Of a stretch of 64,000 nt of DNA, positions 48,907 to 61,468 are shown one piece after another. Under the pieces are notes generated by a model. That model worked only from the letters and a program-made list of their open reading frames with translations, searched no databases and had not been told where the DNA came from. Made by a program: the position numbers and the translations under genes. The stretch is from Pilaira anomala (lineage: Eukaryota > Mucoromycota > Mucoromycetes > Mucorales > Mucoraceae), in the NCBI GenBank assembly GCA_025716855.1, contig JAIXMQ010000011.1, forward strand, positions 496,001-560,000. The letters run 5' to 3'. Numbering within the stretch: the stretch's first letter is position 1; every line of letters starts with the position of its first letter.

Positions 48907-49527
48907 TTACTATAAAAAACATTGAAACGAGTTAGTCAGATATAAAAATTGCATAATGAATTAAATAATTTCTTTACCTGCTTCATAGCATCAGCCTTCT
49001 TACCTTTACGGTCAAGAATAGCAACACGGCTTTTATCTAACTTGAGGTTGGTGACAACGACCTTGGAGGGAGAGATACCAATAGGAGCAGTAGCACCGTT
49101 AACCTTCTCGCGAGAGACACGGTCAATATGGATAACCCACTTCTTACGGTAAACTTGAACAATTTTACCCTCACGACCCTTGTAGGTACCACGGACAACC
49201 ATAACTTCATCATCCTTACGGACAGGAATAGAGCGACACTGCATATAAATAAAGTTATTAGCCAAACTTTGCTGCTTTAAAAAAAAATCCTCGTTAAATA
49301 TTTACGTTATGTTTCTCACGGAGTTCCTTAGATAAAGGAGCACTCATGATCTTGCGACGAACATCGGAAGTGGCGGCAAAATGAGCCTTTCTGCTCTTAC
49401 GGCGAGAAGAACTAACGTCTATAAAGATGAATAATTGTTATTAAAAAAAAAACCCCACAATTTAAATGATATTCAAATTATCATCCATCCATTTTTTAAT
49501 ATATACATTACCAGCACTGAACTTCAT
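48907..49527 (-). CDS. RPL26: Ribosomal protein uL24 (L26)
   Basis: Exons 49527-49512 (16 nt), 49418-49306 and 49238-48978 give 130 codons: [41 protein letters not shown], then [24 protein letters not shown], the KOW motif of uL24. The protein sits at the peptide exit tunnel of the large subunit. The end is uncertain. Reading through 48977 adds 13 poorly conserved residues to a stop at 48936. A splice from 48977 to 48909 would join CAG directly to TAA, ending after ADAMKQ. The second form is preferred because the extra residues are hydrophobic and unlike the family. Codon bias is strong. Confidence 0.9.
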
Positions 49528-49771
49528 GGTTGAATAGGGTGCACGGAAAGAAGGATTGATACAGACATCATACTTCTATTTCCTTCAAAACTCTCGGACT
49601 TTCCTTTACATAACAAGTCGATCAAACATACCAATCCCTATAATGAACAGAGTATTCCGGTCCGGATAACTTTACACATTCTTTAATTCAGTTTCAATTC
49701 TCCTAAACGCGTTGATCGCGTCTTTTTTTCTTCCTTTCTTTTTCATTAGAGATAATCATAATAATATCACA

Positions 49772-50541
49772 ATGTCTCTTGTTAATATCTTAAATATTCA
49801 AGTATTGGATAACCCAACTTCTTTTAACAACCCTTTCCAATTTGAAATTACTTTTGAGTGTAACGCACCTCTTAAAGATGGTAAAAAATTATTTGGAAAA
49901 TAAGAAACAACCTGACAGAGATACACTAACAAAGCAACTTGTAGATCTCGAGTGGAGAATGATTTATGTTGGTGCTGCTGAAAGCTCTGAACATGACCAA
50001 GTACTTGACTCTATTATGGTCGGTCCTATCCCCGTTGGTACTAACAAGTTTATTTTCTCTGTAAGTTTTATTTTCATTATAAAACTATATACGACTTTAA
50101 CTCATCGTTATATACATATAGGCTGATGCTCCCAAGATTGAGTTATTGCCAAAAAAAGACTTGTTAGAAGTAACTGTAGTTTTGTTAAGCTGTCTTTACA
50201 ATGATAAAGAATTTGTTCGTGTTGGATATTACGTTAACAACGAGTACACTGATGAAGTTTTACGCGAGAATCCCCCTGAACAAATTATTATCGATCGGTT
50301 GCAAAGAAATATTTTAGCTGATAAGCCTAAAGTTACCAGGTAAGTTGATATTAGCTTTCGAATACTATAAGAAAAACATTACTAATATATTTTCTTTTTT
50401 TTTAGATATACAATTGATTGGACAAACCCTGAAAATACTATCCCTCAACAAGCTGAACAAAATGTTGATCAGGTATGTCAAAAATTTACATACATTAAAC
50501 AATAAATTAACCTAATTTCATTTTAGGATATGATGGTTTAA
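49772..50541 (+). CDS. ASF1: Histone chaperone ASF1
   Basis: Five exons (49772-49880, 49945-50060, 50122-50339, 50406-50472, 50527-50541) sum to 525 nt, or 174 aa. Motifs: [64 protein letters not shown] (in pieces across exons), [32 protein letters not shown] and [12 protein letters not shown]. These cover the whole Ig-like ASF1 core of about 155 residues that holds histone H3-H4 for HIR and CAF-1. The acidic tail of yeast Asf1 is reduced to a few residues. The last exon is 15 nt (DMMV and stop). It is convergent with NUP159, 147 bp apart. Confidence 0.96.
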
Positions 50542-50688
50542 ATAAAAACACGACTTCTTTTTTTTTTTTACCATTTATATCAAATATATCACACTATTAT
50601 GTACAATAAACTATCAAAACATATATATATAAAAAAAACTCATCATTTTATTGTTATAATTGTCGTAGAAACCGAAGGGGATTGTTTT

Positions 50689-53600
50689 TTAGTCTACAGG
50701 ACATTGAAGTGGGCTTCTAGTACTAGCTTTTTCGCAAACATCACTAATAAAATTAAAGCGACGAAGATATCTTGTAGTATTTTGAATAGCTGCTATATTA
50801 AATCCATCACTTTCTTCCTCTTCCTCACTATCAGAAATATCTTCACAAGAAAAGCCTCCGGTTGATTGTTGTGCCTTTCTTCTACTATCATTAAATTTAG
50901 CATTGTCAAGCTTCTCTTCAAGTTCTGAAATTTCATTTGATCTACTAATAATATCTCTTTGGACATCACGTACAGCGCGATGAAGTGAATATAAAGTGAG
51001 TTGACTATTTGTAATAACGAGTTAGGAAAGTATTAATTTCACAATATTACTATTTTACCTACCCAGAAAGATGATCACTTTTGATTTTATTACGCTTCTT
51101 ATATTCTTGAATCTTAAATTCCAAACTACTTAACATAGATTCTTGTATTTCTGATTTCTTCATAATCGTATTCAACATTTGTTTTGTTTCTGTATCCAAT
51201 TCTCTTTTATCAATCAAATCAATCACATCTGTACCAACTTCCTTTTGTAAAAGATATCGAATGTCTTCTTTTTTATCCATATCTAAGAAACAAATAAATT
51301 AAATACAAATACATATAACCTTTTTTTACATAAACTTACATTTTTTACAAATTTCAGAAAGTGTCTCAAGTGTATCCATAACATCAATCCCATTATCTTG
51401 ATAATCTTGGGTACGCTCTGTGAGTTTTTCTGTTATTACTCCGTATTCGACAGCATCACATAAATTCCACACAGCACTCTTATCACTCAAATCGGCTTCT
51501 GTTTTAGGTTTGCTTGACGCCAAGTTCTTTGAAATAGCCTTATCAAGTCTTTCATTAACTACTGCCAATTCTTGAATACTTTCACACACCTTGATATAGA
51601 TTGCTTCATATTCTCGTGCCATACCATCTTTTGCTGTAATTGAGAGTTTTTCTTTTGTGTCTTTTGTTTTAGTTTCAATAGCAGGCGTAGATTTATTACT
51701 ACTATTTTCCGGTGTCGTATTAGTTGAGCTTTTAGGAACAACAGGTGTAAGAGCAACTGGTGTAGGTGCAATAATAGTATCGTTTGTTTCTTTTGGTTTA
51801 GTTGCAGATTCAGCAGCTGTAGTAGGTATAGGTTTCGTGGTCGATTCAGAAGGGGGGGCAACAGCGGCTTTTGTAGTAGATGGTAACCCAAAGCTATTTT
51901 TGGTATCTGTTGGTCCGAAAAGAGGTTTACTAGCAGGTGCAACTGCTCCAGGAACTGTGTTTTTTGCAAGCGATCCAAAGCCTCCACCGCTGCCAAGAGT
52001 TGTAGTAGCTCCAAATGAAGGTGCCGTTGCTCCGGGCACTGTATTCTTAGCCAAAGAGCCAAAACCACCAAGAGTAGATGTTGATCCAAAAGCAGATGAG
52101 GCAGCTGTGGTAGTAGTAGTAGTCGTAGTAGGCTTAGAAGCAGATGATCCGAGTATTGAAGATCCGAAGCCTGACGTTTGTGTTGTAGCAGCTGGAGTAG
52201 CAGTTGATCCAAATCCTGAAGATCCGAAGCCTGCCGTTGGTGTTGTAGCGGCTGGTTTAGTTCCAAAAGAACCGAAGCTACCAAAAGTAGAAGTGGGTGT
52301 GGTAGTTGGGTTAGTAGCACCAGGAACTGTATTTTTAGCTAATGATCCAAAACCTCCAATATTTGAAGTCGATCCAAAAGCAGGTGTTGTAGAGGCAGTT
52401 GGTGTAGCAAATGTGGATGTTTTAGCAGGCACAGCAGTAGTTTGAGTAGGCTCTGACTTGATGTTACCAAATGAAGATAATGGTTTATCAGCACTGGTTG
52501 TAGCTGGTTTGTTTGAAGCAAATCCAATATTTGTAGTAGATCCAAATGAGGGAACAACCGTCTCAGAAGAAAATTTAGGAGCTGCAAAACCAGTACTAGG
52601 AGTAGCAGGTATCTTTTGTGCGGAGCCCAAGTTTGAAAAAGAAGGAATACTTCCACCGAAACTACCAAATCCGCCAGAAGAAGAAGGTGTCGATGTATCA
52701 CTCTTGCCAGATAAAAGATCTCCAAATGATCCAGTATTATTTGATACAGCTCCAAAGGCTGAAAATCCAGAAGTGTTGACTGTGGGTTTACTTTCAGTAG
52801 CTGCTTTAACTTCTGTAGGTTTAGCTTCTGTAGGTTTAGCTTCTGTAGTGCCAATGGGTCCAGTGATACAAGAGTTAAGAGCAGAATAAGGCTCTCCACT
52901 ACGTGCAAGTTCAATATTATAACAATGATAAGCGCCCAAATGACCTTCGTCATTGATGAAGTAGAAAATAGGCATAGGATTAACCTTCGTTTCATCTTCA
53001 CTTGGATCAAAAGGAGGTAATGCTTCATCTGCTGTAAGATCTAATGCCAAACCAAGTGGGTATGTATCTGCATTATCGTCTGATAATGGGAAATTAGCCA
53101 AAGCATTTTCAGGTAATGCCCAAGTGGCCCAATCTCCATCTTCACCTTGTCCAACAACTGATAATTCACCTGTAGCTGCATTTGCAATAATAACGAGATG
53201 TTTAATTTCTTTTCCAAGGTTGTTGATAGTTTCCATATAAAAATGATTTCCGCGTCCTTCATTTGTAAAGATGGGTGTAATTTCAGCTAAGCGAATATAT
53301 TCTGGCTCACTGGATCCATTCGCTGGCTTTCTGTTGATAATAAATCCTTCATTTTCAAAGGTATCTTCTTCATTTTCGCGCTTTTTAGCATATAAAGCAA
53401 GAAAAACATGATTCTCAATCCACAAAACATCTTGGACTGTTTTAATTTATCTATGTCAGTAAATGTATACATTTGTATTTATTGATATATCCATCTATTT
53501 ACCAGATCTATTTTGACTCTCTCTACCGCCTGCAGCGCTCACTAATTTGGGAATGCTCAGTTCGGATTTGAGAGCTCCATTTGTATCAAAATGCTGAATA

Positions 53601-54420
53601 CTTCCATCAAGTTTGCCGACAGCAATTTGCTTTCCTTTAGGAGACCAGCAAATCGCTGATACATTATCAACAGGAAGGTGGCATTCTGTGTTTCCATTTG
53701 TGATATTAATGATTTTACATTGGTGATTGTCAAATAATACAGCTGCTAAATCAGGCAATGCTTCGGGATTAGGTCGTAAATCAATAATTTCGTGTCCCAA
53801 ATCGAAAATATGAGCAGGCGATGAATTTTCTTTCTATAATAAATAAAGATATCAATGAAAAAAAAAAGAAAAAAGAGTTGTAATGATAAATAAAACATTT
53901 ACGTTGGTAAGAATGTCGTCAACACTATAAGATAACAATTTACCACTTGCTGCGGCTACCAAAAGCTGAGATCCTTTTGCAGAAAAGCGAATTTGTCGAA
54001 TGGGACTATTCAATGGAATAAGGATTTTACCTTCTTCCAAAGCAACAGTTTCACTTTTTGCAGCGCTATAAAAGGTCTTTCGAAGAAGCTTTGTTGAGTC
54101 CAAAACAAAACCTGAGGTCTGAAGTCAATAACAAACTTTCAACGTGCTTTCATTATATCATTTTTACCTTTAGTTGTTGCTGCTGCGACATATCCGCGTT
54201 TGTTTGAAACTGAAATTAATGAGACATTGGCAGGATACTTTGAAATATCAAAAGGTTCCTGTTGCAAACTGACTTTAGCATCTGCAACAAGTCCTGTGAA
54301 TTTAAAAAACTAGGTATTTTGTCAATAACAACTTGTTGAAACTATTATTTTATTCCATTTTTTTTTTACTTCAACATCTTTTGGGTCAAGATATTCTTCA
54401 AATTCTTCTGAAGCGTTCAT
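50689..54420 (-). CDS. NUP159: Nuclear pore protein Nup159/Nup214
   Basis: Seven exons (54420-54370, 54309-54168, 54111-53903, 53833-53503, 53436-51340, 51282-51063, 51004-50689) sum to 3366 nt, or 1121 aa. Residues about 1-437 form a seven-bladed propeller with WD-like strands (ICWSPKGKQIAVGKLDGSIQHFD). Residues about 437-790 are rich in FG, FGS and GFGS repeats separated by Ala/Thr/Pro. The rest is helical (EYEAIYIKVCESIQELAVVNERL onward) with an acidic patch SDSEEEEES near the end. The propeller recruits the DEAD-box helicase Dbp5 and the coiled coil binds Nup82, on the cytoplasmic face of the pore, driving mRNA export. A dynein-light-chain array as in yeast Nup159 was not seen. Confidence 0.93.
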
Positions 54421-55121
54421 TGTTCAACTGAGTAAAAGAGAAACACGGTCAAACAAAGAAACGCAAAAAAAAAAACTATTTGAATAGCAGTCAACAAGTC
54501 ACGACTTTTTGAAAAGGAATTGACAGGACCACCTCTTGTTGCTTCAATATATTTTTTATACTTCTTGCGAAGCATTGATACTTGTATATGAGTTATGTAT
54601 ACCTGTCCATTATTCATTAATAACCATAATTCAATCTGTGAAGTAGATGATGGGATAATAGTCGAAGCATTACCTGTGTCTATTTGTTGATTCCTCTTTT
54701 GATCAATTTTTGTTACGCGAAACCTTTTGGTGTAGTTTTAAAACCGAGCCTGTCAAACAATGATTGACATCTCTTAATATCTTTAATCCGAAGCAGCCAT
54801 ACTATCCACGCTTTTTGCTAACCTCTTGCTCATGACTCTGTATGAAACTGTTTCGGTAATAAGACTTTGGTTTAATTTTTTACTGGTATGTAAACACATC
54901 ACTTTTTTTATATTTATTCACAAGGAAAAAAAAGTAAATAAAATGAATATCAAACAGAAGTTGATAAATGGCTTTACATATCTAATAAGCTTAAACATTG
55001 CTACAGGAATGTACATGATTAATTATTACTTTTTTTTATATTTTAAAATAAAAGTTTTCTAGATAAATATACAAGGATGATGTGTGGGGATAAAATAATA
55101 ATAATAAAAATACGAAGTGTT
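54421..55121. other. Intergenic between NUP159 promoter and EF-Ts 3' end
   Basis: No gene is seen. Confidence 0.5.
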
Positions 55122-56206
55122 CTAATTGCCATTAACAGCTTGGTTGACCTCTTCAGCAAAATCACTTTCCTTCTTTTCAATGCCCTCTCCAACTTCCCAA
55201 CGAATGAAATCAGTAACTTCAGCATCGGCAGTTTGTTCAACATATTCAGCAATAGTTAACTCAGGATTTAAGAGATATTTTTGCTTGTTTAATACGTGAG
55301 TTTCTTCAAATTCTTGCAAATTAGTTTGTGATTGAAGTTCAGATTCAGGAACATCCTTGGTGTTCAAATAAATAGGGTTGAATCCAACGACTTGACGAGC
55401 GACTTGACGAGCAGTCTTTGCTAAAGTGGCTGCGGCAGTGGGATCGAGTTCGGCTAATGTGACCTTCTTGGGTTGTAAAACAGCAAGACCACCCATCTTA
55501 CCACTAGATCCATCACCACCGTGAATGAAACTGGCAGATACACCATTGGAGACAATTGCAGCACGTCTTAAAGAGATATTTTCTCCAAGTTTACCAATAG
55601 TTTCAACAATAGTCTCTCCAACTGTCTTTCCAAAATCATGTTCGCTTAATTCGGTTTGGCTGGGATGAGGTAATAAAGGTGCATTTAAAAGAGAATCGAT
55701 AGCGATAGTTTCGATAGGACGAGCATTACCGAGAGTTTCATGCATTAACAAAGAAGTGGCTGCAATTCTAGAAGCGAGATGTTTGAATACATCATTTCTA
55801 GAGACAAAATCGGTTTCACAGTTCAACTAAAATTACCGGGGAGAATTAGCAAAAAAAAGGGTGTTTAGATAAATATATATTCAAATCATACCTCAATGAT
55901 GGTACTCTTGAAACCATTGGCAACAGGAGCTTGAACAGAGGCTGTAGTAATTAAACCTTCGCCAGCAACTCTACCAGCAACCTTTTGTGCCTTTTTAGCG
56001 CCAGCGATTTGTGCATCCTCAGATAACCAAGCTAAAGCCTTTGCATAGTCGTTATTTGTCTTGACAAGGGCTTCTTTAGCTTTTGTCATAGAAACTTCGG
56101 TTTCTTTACGAAGTTCTTTTAACAGTTTGATATTGGGCTTAACAGCAGTTGTATAACATCTAGCCCAGTTTTGGGGTAAGCTACGGATAATACTGACTTT
56201 ATTCAT
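55122..56206 (-). CDS. tsf1: Mitochondrial elongation factor Ts
   Basis: Two exons (56206-55892, 55826-55122) give 1020 nt, or 339 aa. The N-terminus (MNKVSIIRSLPQNWARCYTT) is a basic mitochondrial presequence. The UBA-like domain follows (IKLLKELRKETEVSMTKAKEAL, AWLSEDAQIAGAKKAQKVAGR), then the core (VELNCETDFVSRNDVF formed at the splice, and LGENISLRRAA). EF-Ts exchanges GDP for GTP on mitochondrial EF-Tu. Saccharomyces cerevisiae lacks it but other fungi have it. The N-terminus keeps the EF-Tu-contacting TDFV. It is head to head with eL30, with 306 bp between the start codons. Confidence 0.95.
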
Positions 56207-56512
56207 AGTAAAAAGAAAGAAAAATAAAGAGAAAAAGGAAAAATAAAAGAGAGACAGACAGGGGCACAAATTGAACCTTTTCGCATTTCTTACTTCAAGT
56301 CCGAAGTTATCTACATCCGCTTCTTTAGAAATGAGTTCTTATGATTCGCTCTATGTGGTGGCTTAGATTTGTGAAATTTTTTTTTGAATCATTAGGGAAA
56401 TCAACCAAGCTTGCAATACTAGAATTCTTTCTCTTTCCGTTATACTTAAGTAAGTACATCAAATAGTAGAAGAAACGCGTTTTTATTCATACAATCTTTT
56501 TATTAGTTAAAA
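56207..56512. promoter_or_regulatory. Divergent promoter region of tsf1 and RPL30
   Basis: The two genes start on opposite strands 306 bp apart, so this stretch must hold both promoters. No clear TATA box or known factor site was found. Confidence 0.5.
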
Positions 56513-57020
56513 ATGGCCCCTACTGTCAAGTCCAAGAAGAACGCCGAGTCCATCAACTCTCGTCTCCAACTCGTTACCAAGTCTGGTAAGTACACTCTTG
56601 GTTACAAGACTACCTTGAAGACTGTCCGTCAAGGAAAGGGTAAGTTTATATCGATAATATAAAATAACAACAATAACGATCTCGTGCTACTATTATGGGG
56701 GGGACAGGAGCCCTTTTTTTTTTTACTTTTATTTGCTTTTGTCCTTTTTCAACTACTCGCTGGCAGAGATCGTCCCCCTTTCGACATTCAATTAACTTTT
56801 TTGTTTTTAATTCAAATTAGCCAAGTTGATCATCATTGCCGGTAACTGTCCTCCTCTCCGTAAGTCTGAGATCGAATACTACGCTATGTTGTCCAAGACT
56901 GGTGTTCACCACTACAACGGTAACAACATCGATCTCGGTACCGCTTGTGGTAAGCTCTTCCGTACCAGTGTTCTCTCCATCACTGATGCTGGTGACTCTG
57001 ACATCTTATCTGCCCAATAA
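56513..57020 (+). CDS. RPL30: Ribosomal protein eL30
   Basis: Two exons (56513-56639, 56821-57020) sum to 327 nt, or 108 aa. The protein reads [82 protein letters not shown]: a complete eL30 of normal length. The intron is 181 bp, longer than most here. Yeast RPL30 represses its own splicing through an RNA fold at the 5' splice site; whether that holds here is not visible. Codon bias is strong. Confidence 0.97.
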
Positions 57021-57124
57021 GTTATTTCTTTCAATAGAATAAACTAATTAAATGCAATTTCATCTAATAAAATGCAATTTTTTGGAACAATAAAATAATT
57101 ATAAAAAGCATAAAAAAAACACTT

Positions 57125-59974
57125 TTATTTTAAATCATTTGATAATCTTTGTTTGAGTTGCTCTACATCGTGTACAGGTAATCCACATGTAAAGTTTTCA
57201 CAAATATAAGCAACAGGTTCATTTGTATATCGATTTTGCTCTCCAATTTCTCTGATAATTGAATTGTTTTTTACAATGAATCCTTCCTGTGTTGCTAATG
57301 CTACTAGTTTGTTTGGCAAAAATACTCGAGAGACAATATTTTCAAACTCTTTCATACGACAATGGGCTGGGTTACCTGCCAATACAATCTAATAATACGA
57401 ATGTCAACATCAATTTACCATTTATTCATTACAAACTTTTTACCTCTTTCAATCCATTTGATACCAACATGAATGCAGCTACTAAGGCAGGTATAGCGAA
57501 AGGGAATTTAGCCAGGGACAATTTAAAAGCATATACTGTATCTTGAGCTTTACTAGAGTATTCAGGTAATTCCAAAAGAGAAGCAAGGCGAACCAAATTT
57601 CTCAATGAAACAGAGTTTCTAAACGATAAATTAGCAAATCGTGTATATGTATATATATAAAGGTAGTTTCACTTACGCGGATGGCTCTGCACCATCTTGT
57701 TCTTCTTTCATTCTAACAAGAATAGTTTTATCATATTTGGTCACATTGAAATAACCACCGGACTCTGCGTCATAGAATAAATCATTTTGCTTTTCTTGAA
57801 GTTCATATGCCCACTGAATCCATCTTTCATCAAATGTAGCTTCGTATAAATCCAATAGGGCTTGAATCAAATAACTATAGTCATCAACAAACCCTTCAAT
57901 ATCAGACGCCCCTTGACAGTAACTTCGTAACACAATATGTGTTGTAGAATTATACAACTCTCTGTAAATAAACTCTGCAGCATTAATAGCCAACTGTAAG
58001 ACCTCTTTATCCTGAAGCGCTTCGTAAGCATGAACTAAACCCGTAATAATTAAACCGTTCCAAGAAGTTAAAATCTATATATGCACACATTAGAAAGAGA
58101 AATTATAATATATTAAATAAGATGTATACCTTTTCATCGCGATGTGGTTTAGGGCGAATATGGGAGCGATACTGCCATAATTTATCTTTGCTTGTGCGTA
58201 AAATACGTACAACTTCAGTAGGCGTCATGTTGGCAGCCTTAGCGGTATCTTCAATGGTTCCAGTTTCCATCAATACATTCTACATTATCAGGATCAATTC
58301 CATTGTTTTTGTAATAAAAATAAATAAAAATTGTATATACCTTATTAACCAACTCCTTATGAGGATCTTGACTGGGATCTACATTTCCATTCTTTTTACA
58401 CCCATAATGAATACTAAACACATTTGCATCAAGTGGATCCAAAATACTATTTAATTCTGATTCTTCCCACACGCAAAAAGCGCCTTCCAATTTTTTAGGA
58501 TAATCTTTGCTTGGTAGAGAATCCGCATCTTCAGCAGAATAAAATCCGCCTGAACCATGTTGAAGATCTCGAGATACATACTGAATAATGTCTTTTATCA
58601 CGTTTGCAAAGAGGGCTTCGCCCGTGATTTGATATGCTGAAGAATAAAGTGATAATAGTTGGGCTTGGTCGTAAAGCATTTTTTCAAAATGAGGGACATG
58701 CCATTTTTGATCTGTACTATAACGATGAAATCCATTGCCAACATGATCTGTGAAAATATTATTGTTATATACTCTATTGGGAATTACAAATAAGTCATAA
58801 TTTACCATGAATCCCGCCTGCCGCAATTTTTTTTAAAGTAAAAAGCGCCATATCCAAAGCTTTTTGAGCATGGCCTGATTTACTAGCATTTTGACGATTA
58901 TACATGTAGTAGTCAATTAAAAATTGCAACTGAACAGGGGTAGGAAACTTGGGCGCAAGTCCAAATCCACCATAGACAGAATCAAACGAATTTACAAAAT
59001 GATCATAAGTCTCATCTGCGACATCGACTGGATCCAAAGTCTTTGAATTGCTGGCTGGTTTTGTTTGGATATAGGATTTAAGTTGGCTTGTCATACTTTT
59101 ACCTGAGGTCTTTATTTTTTCGGGATCTGTTCTCCAAAGGTGACTGATACGTAAGAGTAAAGTTCTGAATCCAGGTCTACCATGTTGATCTTCAGCTGGA
59201 AAATAAGATGCTCCGAAAAACGGATTGAGCTCAGGTGTCAAAAAGACTGACATAGGCCATCCGCCTGCACCAGATGTTAATTGAATATATGCCATATATA
59301 ATTTATCTACGCCTGGGTTTTCCTCTCTGATTATTTTCTGCTTTAGTATGAACAAATTCATGCATAACATTACATATTAAAGTTTACCTATCAACTGATC
59401 AAATTATGTAAGTGTTCCCCAAGCCGAAATGTTGTTTGCAAGTTTTTTGTATTACCTTTCACGTTAACATAATTTTCGTTCATTATTTTGGCAATGCTTT
59501 CATTTTCGAATGACTCGTGTTCCATGACATGACACCAACTGAAAGTAATATTTTAGCTGCTTATCTTATTTTAAGTAAAAAAAAAAAAAAGCGAATAATA
59601 ACTTACTGACAAGTACTGTATCCTACACTGAGAAAGATGGGTTTGTTTTCTGTACGTGCTTTTTCGAATGCCTCTTCTCCCCAAGGATACCAATCAACCT
59701 AATTGAATTTTGTTAATTGTTGTCAACGTTTACAAGAAGACTAAATATACGTACAGGATTGTGAGCTTAAAAAAAAAAAGACGAGAAAAAAAAAACGAAT
59801 GAATAACACTAATATAAAAAACGTACATAGAACAAATATATATATTCACCATGTTGCTACAAGTTTAGGGTGCATTAATACATATTTGCAACTTGATATT
59901 TAAAGAGTTTTTTTTTTATTTACCAGTAAATAAGGACTTTTTTCCTTTACAAGTCTATTAGTGAAGCGTGACAT
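57125..59974 (-). CDS. SPATA20: SPATA20-like thioredoxin/glycan-isomerase-fold protein
   Basis: Twelve exons (59974-59924, 59856-59850, 59765-59755, 59700-59606, 59538-59456, 59394-59388, 59326-58806, 58747-58341, 58279-58130, 58074-57677, 57618-57444, 57388-57125) sum to 2169 nt, or 722 aa. Exons 2, 3 and 6 are 7, 11 and 7 nt. Together they rebuild [23 protein letters not shown] and [14 protein letters not shown], which are diagnostic of the DUF255 family; without them the motifs break. A thioredoxin-like domain with CHWCHVME comes first, then an (alpha/alpha)6 barrel ([46 protein letters not shown]). Human SPATA20 is about 786 aa. Its biochemical role is unsettled. No clear mitochondrial targeting is seen. 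Confidence 0.93.
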
Positions 59975-60073
59975 AATTAAATAATCAAGTAAAAGAAAGC
60001 GGGAAAAAAAGAGCGAAAAAAGTTCATGGAATAGTTTTTATTGTGCGAGTAAGAAAAAAAAACAGGTTAAGAA

Positions 60074-61468
60074 TTAATTAGAGGATGAACCTTTTCTACT
60101 ACTAAAAAGCTTTGATAACGAAGCTTTCTTACTAACAATTGACCGAATCATAAAATTACGTTGTTGAGGAATAGGTGGTGGTGTAGAAGATGATTTTTTC
60201 ATGGACGCTGATAAAGCTGACTTGGAAGGAAAAGACCTACTTTTAGTTATCACTGGTGCTGCTTGACACCGGGGTGCTAAATTATTACTGATAGGCCGAA
60301 AGGTTGAAATGCTCGATTCACTTCGAACCATCAAGAATGGTTGCTTCTTTACATATTCTGAAAAACTTGGATCCGTTTCCACCTTTTCTTTCGCAAATCC
60401 TGTAGATTGTTCTCCCAGAAACCAGCTTTTCCATTGAACGCTATTACTAACTAAAGGTGAGCTCACCTCACTATTACTGCTAAAACTGTTTTCAGATAAT
60501 AAATCAGAATTATGTGTTGCTGTAATTTCTTTCCAGGGCGATGCTTGATGTAGATTTTGATAGTAACTTTCGCATTTTCGATTAGCGTATTCCTCTTTTC
60601 GATTCATTGATGTTGATATATTTGGGGAAGACATGGATGAAGAAATACTTTGGGAATATATACGAGAAACTAGTGGAGATATATACTCTGCCGCTTCTTC
60701 TTCCTCTTCTTTCCCTCTTCCCCTTTCTCTTGTTTTTTCTTCCTCTTCATTTCTTTTTTGCTCTTCGTATCCTTCTTCTTCTCCTTCCTTTTTTGTCTCA
60801 TTTTCATTCTCATCTTCAATAACATGTCTTGATTTTAATTCCACAAACGTTTCTTTTTCTATAGATAAATCAATTAATTCATCTAAATCATAACTATAAT
60901 TTAAAGGGAAACATTCTTCTTCTATCGATTTCTCTTCTACAATATTATTAATGGATTTACGATGCAAATTAAAACTTTCTTGCGTTGAGGTAGTGTTTGT
61001 GTGTTGAACAAGTAATGGGGCATGGACATCTTCTTCCTCTGAACCTGTCAGGGAGGGAGCATTTTTATGTGGTTTAGGCGGTGCAGTAATCCCAATCAAG
61101 TCTGGATCTCTTAAAGCCAGTAATAATTCTTGACGAGCGTCCATTAACCGTTGCATAGCTTTGAGACTAAGAATATTCATTGTATGAACCGCTTCTGCTA
61201 AACTTAATTCATCACGCGCACTCCATGCTTGTGCACATTGTAACATCTGTTTTGAGTCTAACCAGTGCTGGTCGAGATAATGATCCATAAGTCTCATCCA
61301 AGCCAGCCGAACATAATCATGACTAGGCTCAGCCGGTGTATGATCAATCAATTGAGTTTTCCAGCCTCGAATTAGAGCTTCATACTCTTCTTCAACACAT
61401 GGATCATGAGGGTGTAAAAGGAGTGGTGGTGGTGGTAAGGGCGTTGCGTCCTGCGCATTAGAAAACAT
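60074..61468 (-). CDS. Unknown acidic, low-complexity protein
   Basis: A single open frame of 465 codons (464 aa) starts at the ATG at 61468 (a TTG further upstream is not a likely start). The N-terminal third is folded-looking and helical: EEEYEALIRGWKTQLI, LAWMRLMDHYLDQHW, EAVHTMNILSLKAMQRLMDARQELL. The remainder is disordered: a long Glu/Arg-rich stretch (about 240-280), Ser-rich patches and a basic Ser/Pro tail (SSTPPPIPQQRNFM). I do not recognise the family. No membrane segment or signal peptide is seen. A helical head with a long Ser-rich tail would suit a regulatory or scaffold protein. It is the only long intronless gene in the window. Confidence 0.75.
   Translation of the reverse strand: MFSNAQDATPLPPPPLLLHPHDPCVEEEYEALIRGWKTQLIDHTPAEPSHDYVRLAWMRLMDHYLDQHWLDSKQMLQCAQAWSARDELSLAEAVHTMNILSLKAMQRLMDARQELLLALRDPDLIGITAPPKPHKNAPSLTGSEEEDVHAPLLVQHTNTTSTQESFNLHRKSINNIVEEKSIEEECFPLNYSYDLDELIDLSIEKETFVELKSRHVIEDENENETKKEGEEEGYEEQKRNEEEEKTRERGRGKEEEEEAAEYISPLVSRIYSQSISSSMSSPNISTSMNRKEEYANRKCESYYQNLHQASPWKEITATHNSDLLSENSFSSNSEVSSPLVSNSVQWKSWFLGEQSTGFAKEKVETDPSFSEYVKKQPFLMVRSESSISTFRPISNNLAPRCQAAPVITKSRSFPSKSALSASMKKSSSTPPPIPQQRNFMIRSIVSKKASLSKLFSSRKGSSSN

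Noticed and set aside
51559..53028. Long open frames on both strands overlapping the NUP159 FG-repeat region
   Set aside because: They are Leu/Gln- or Val/Gly-rich shadows of the repetitive FG coding sequence, with no start context or splice support.
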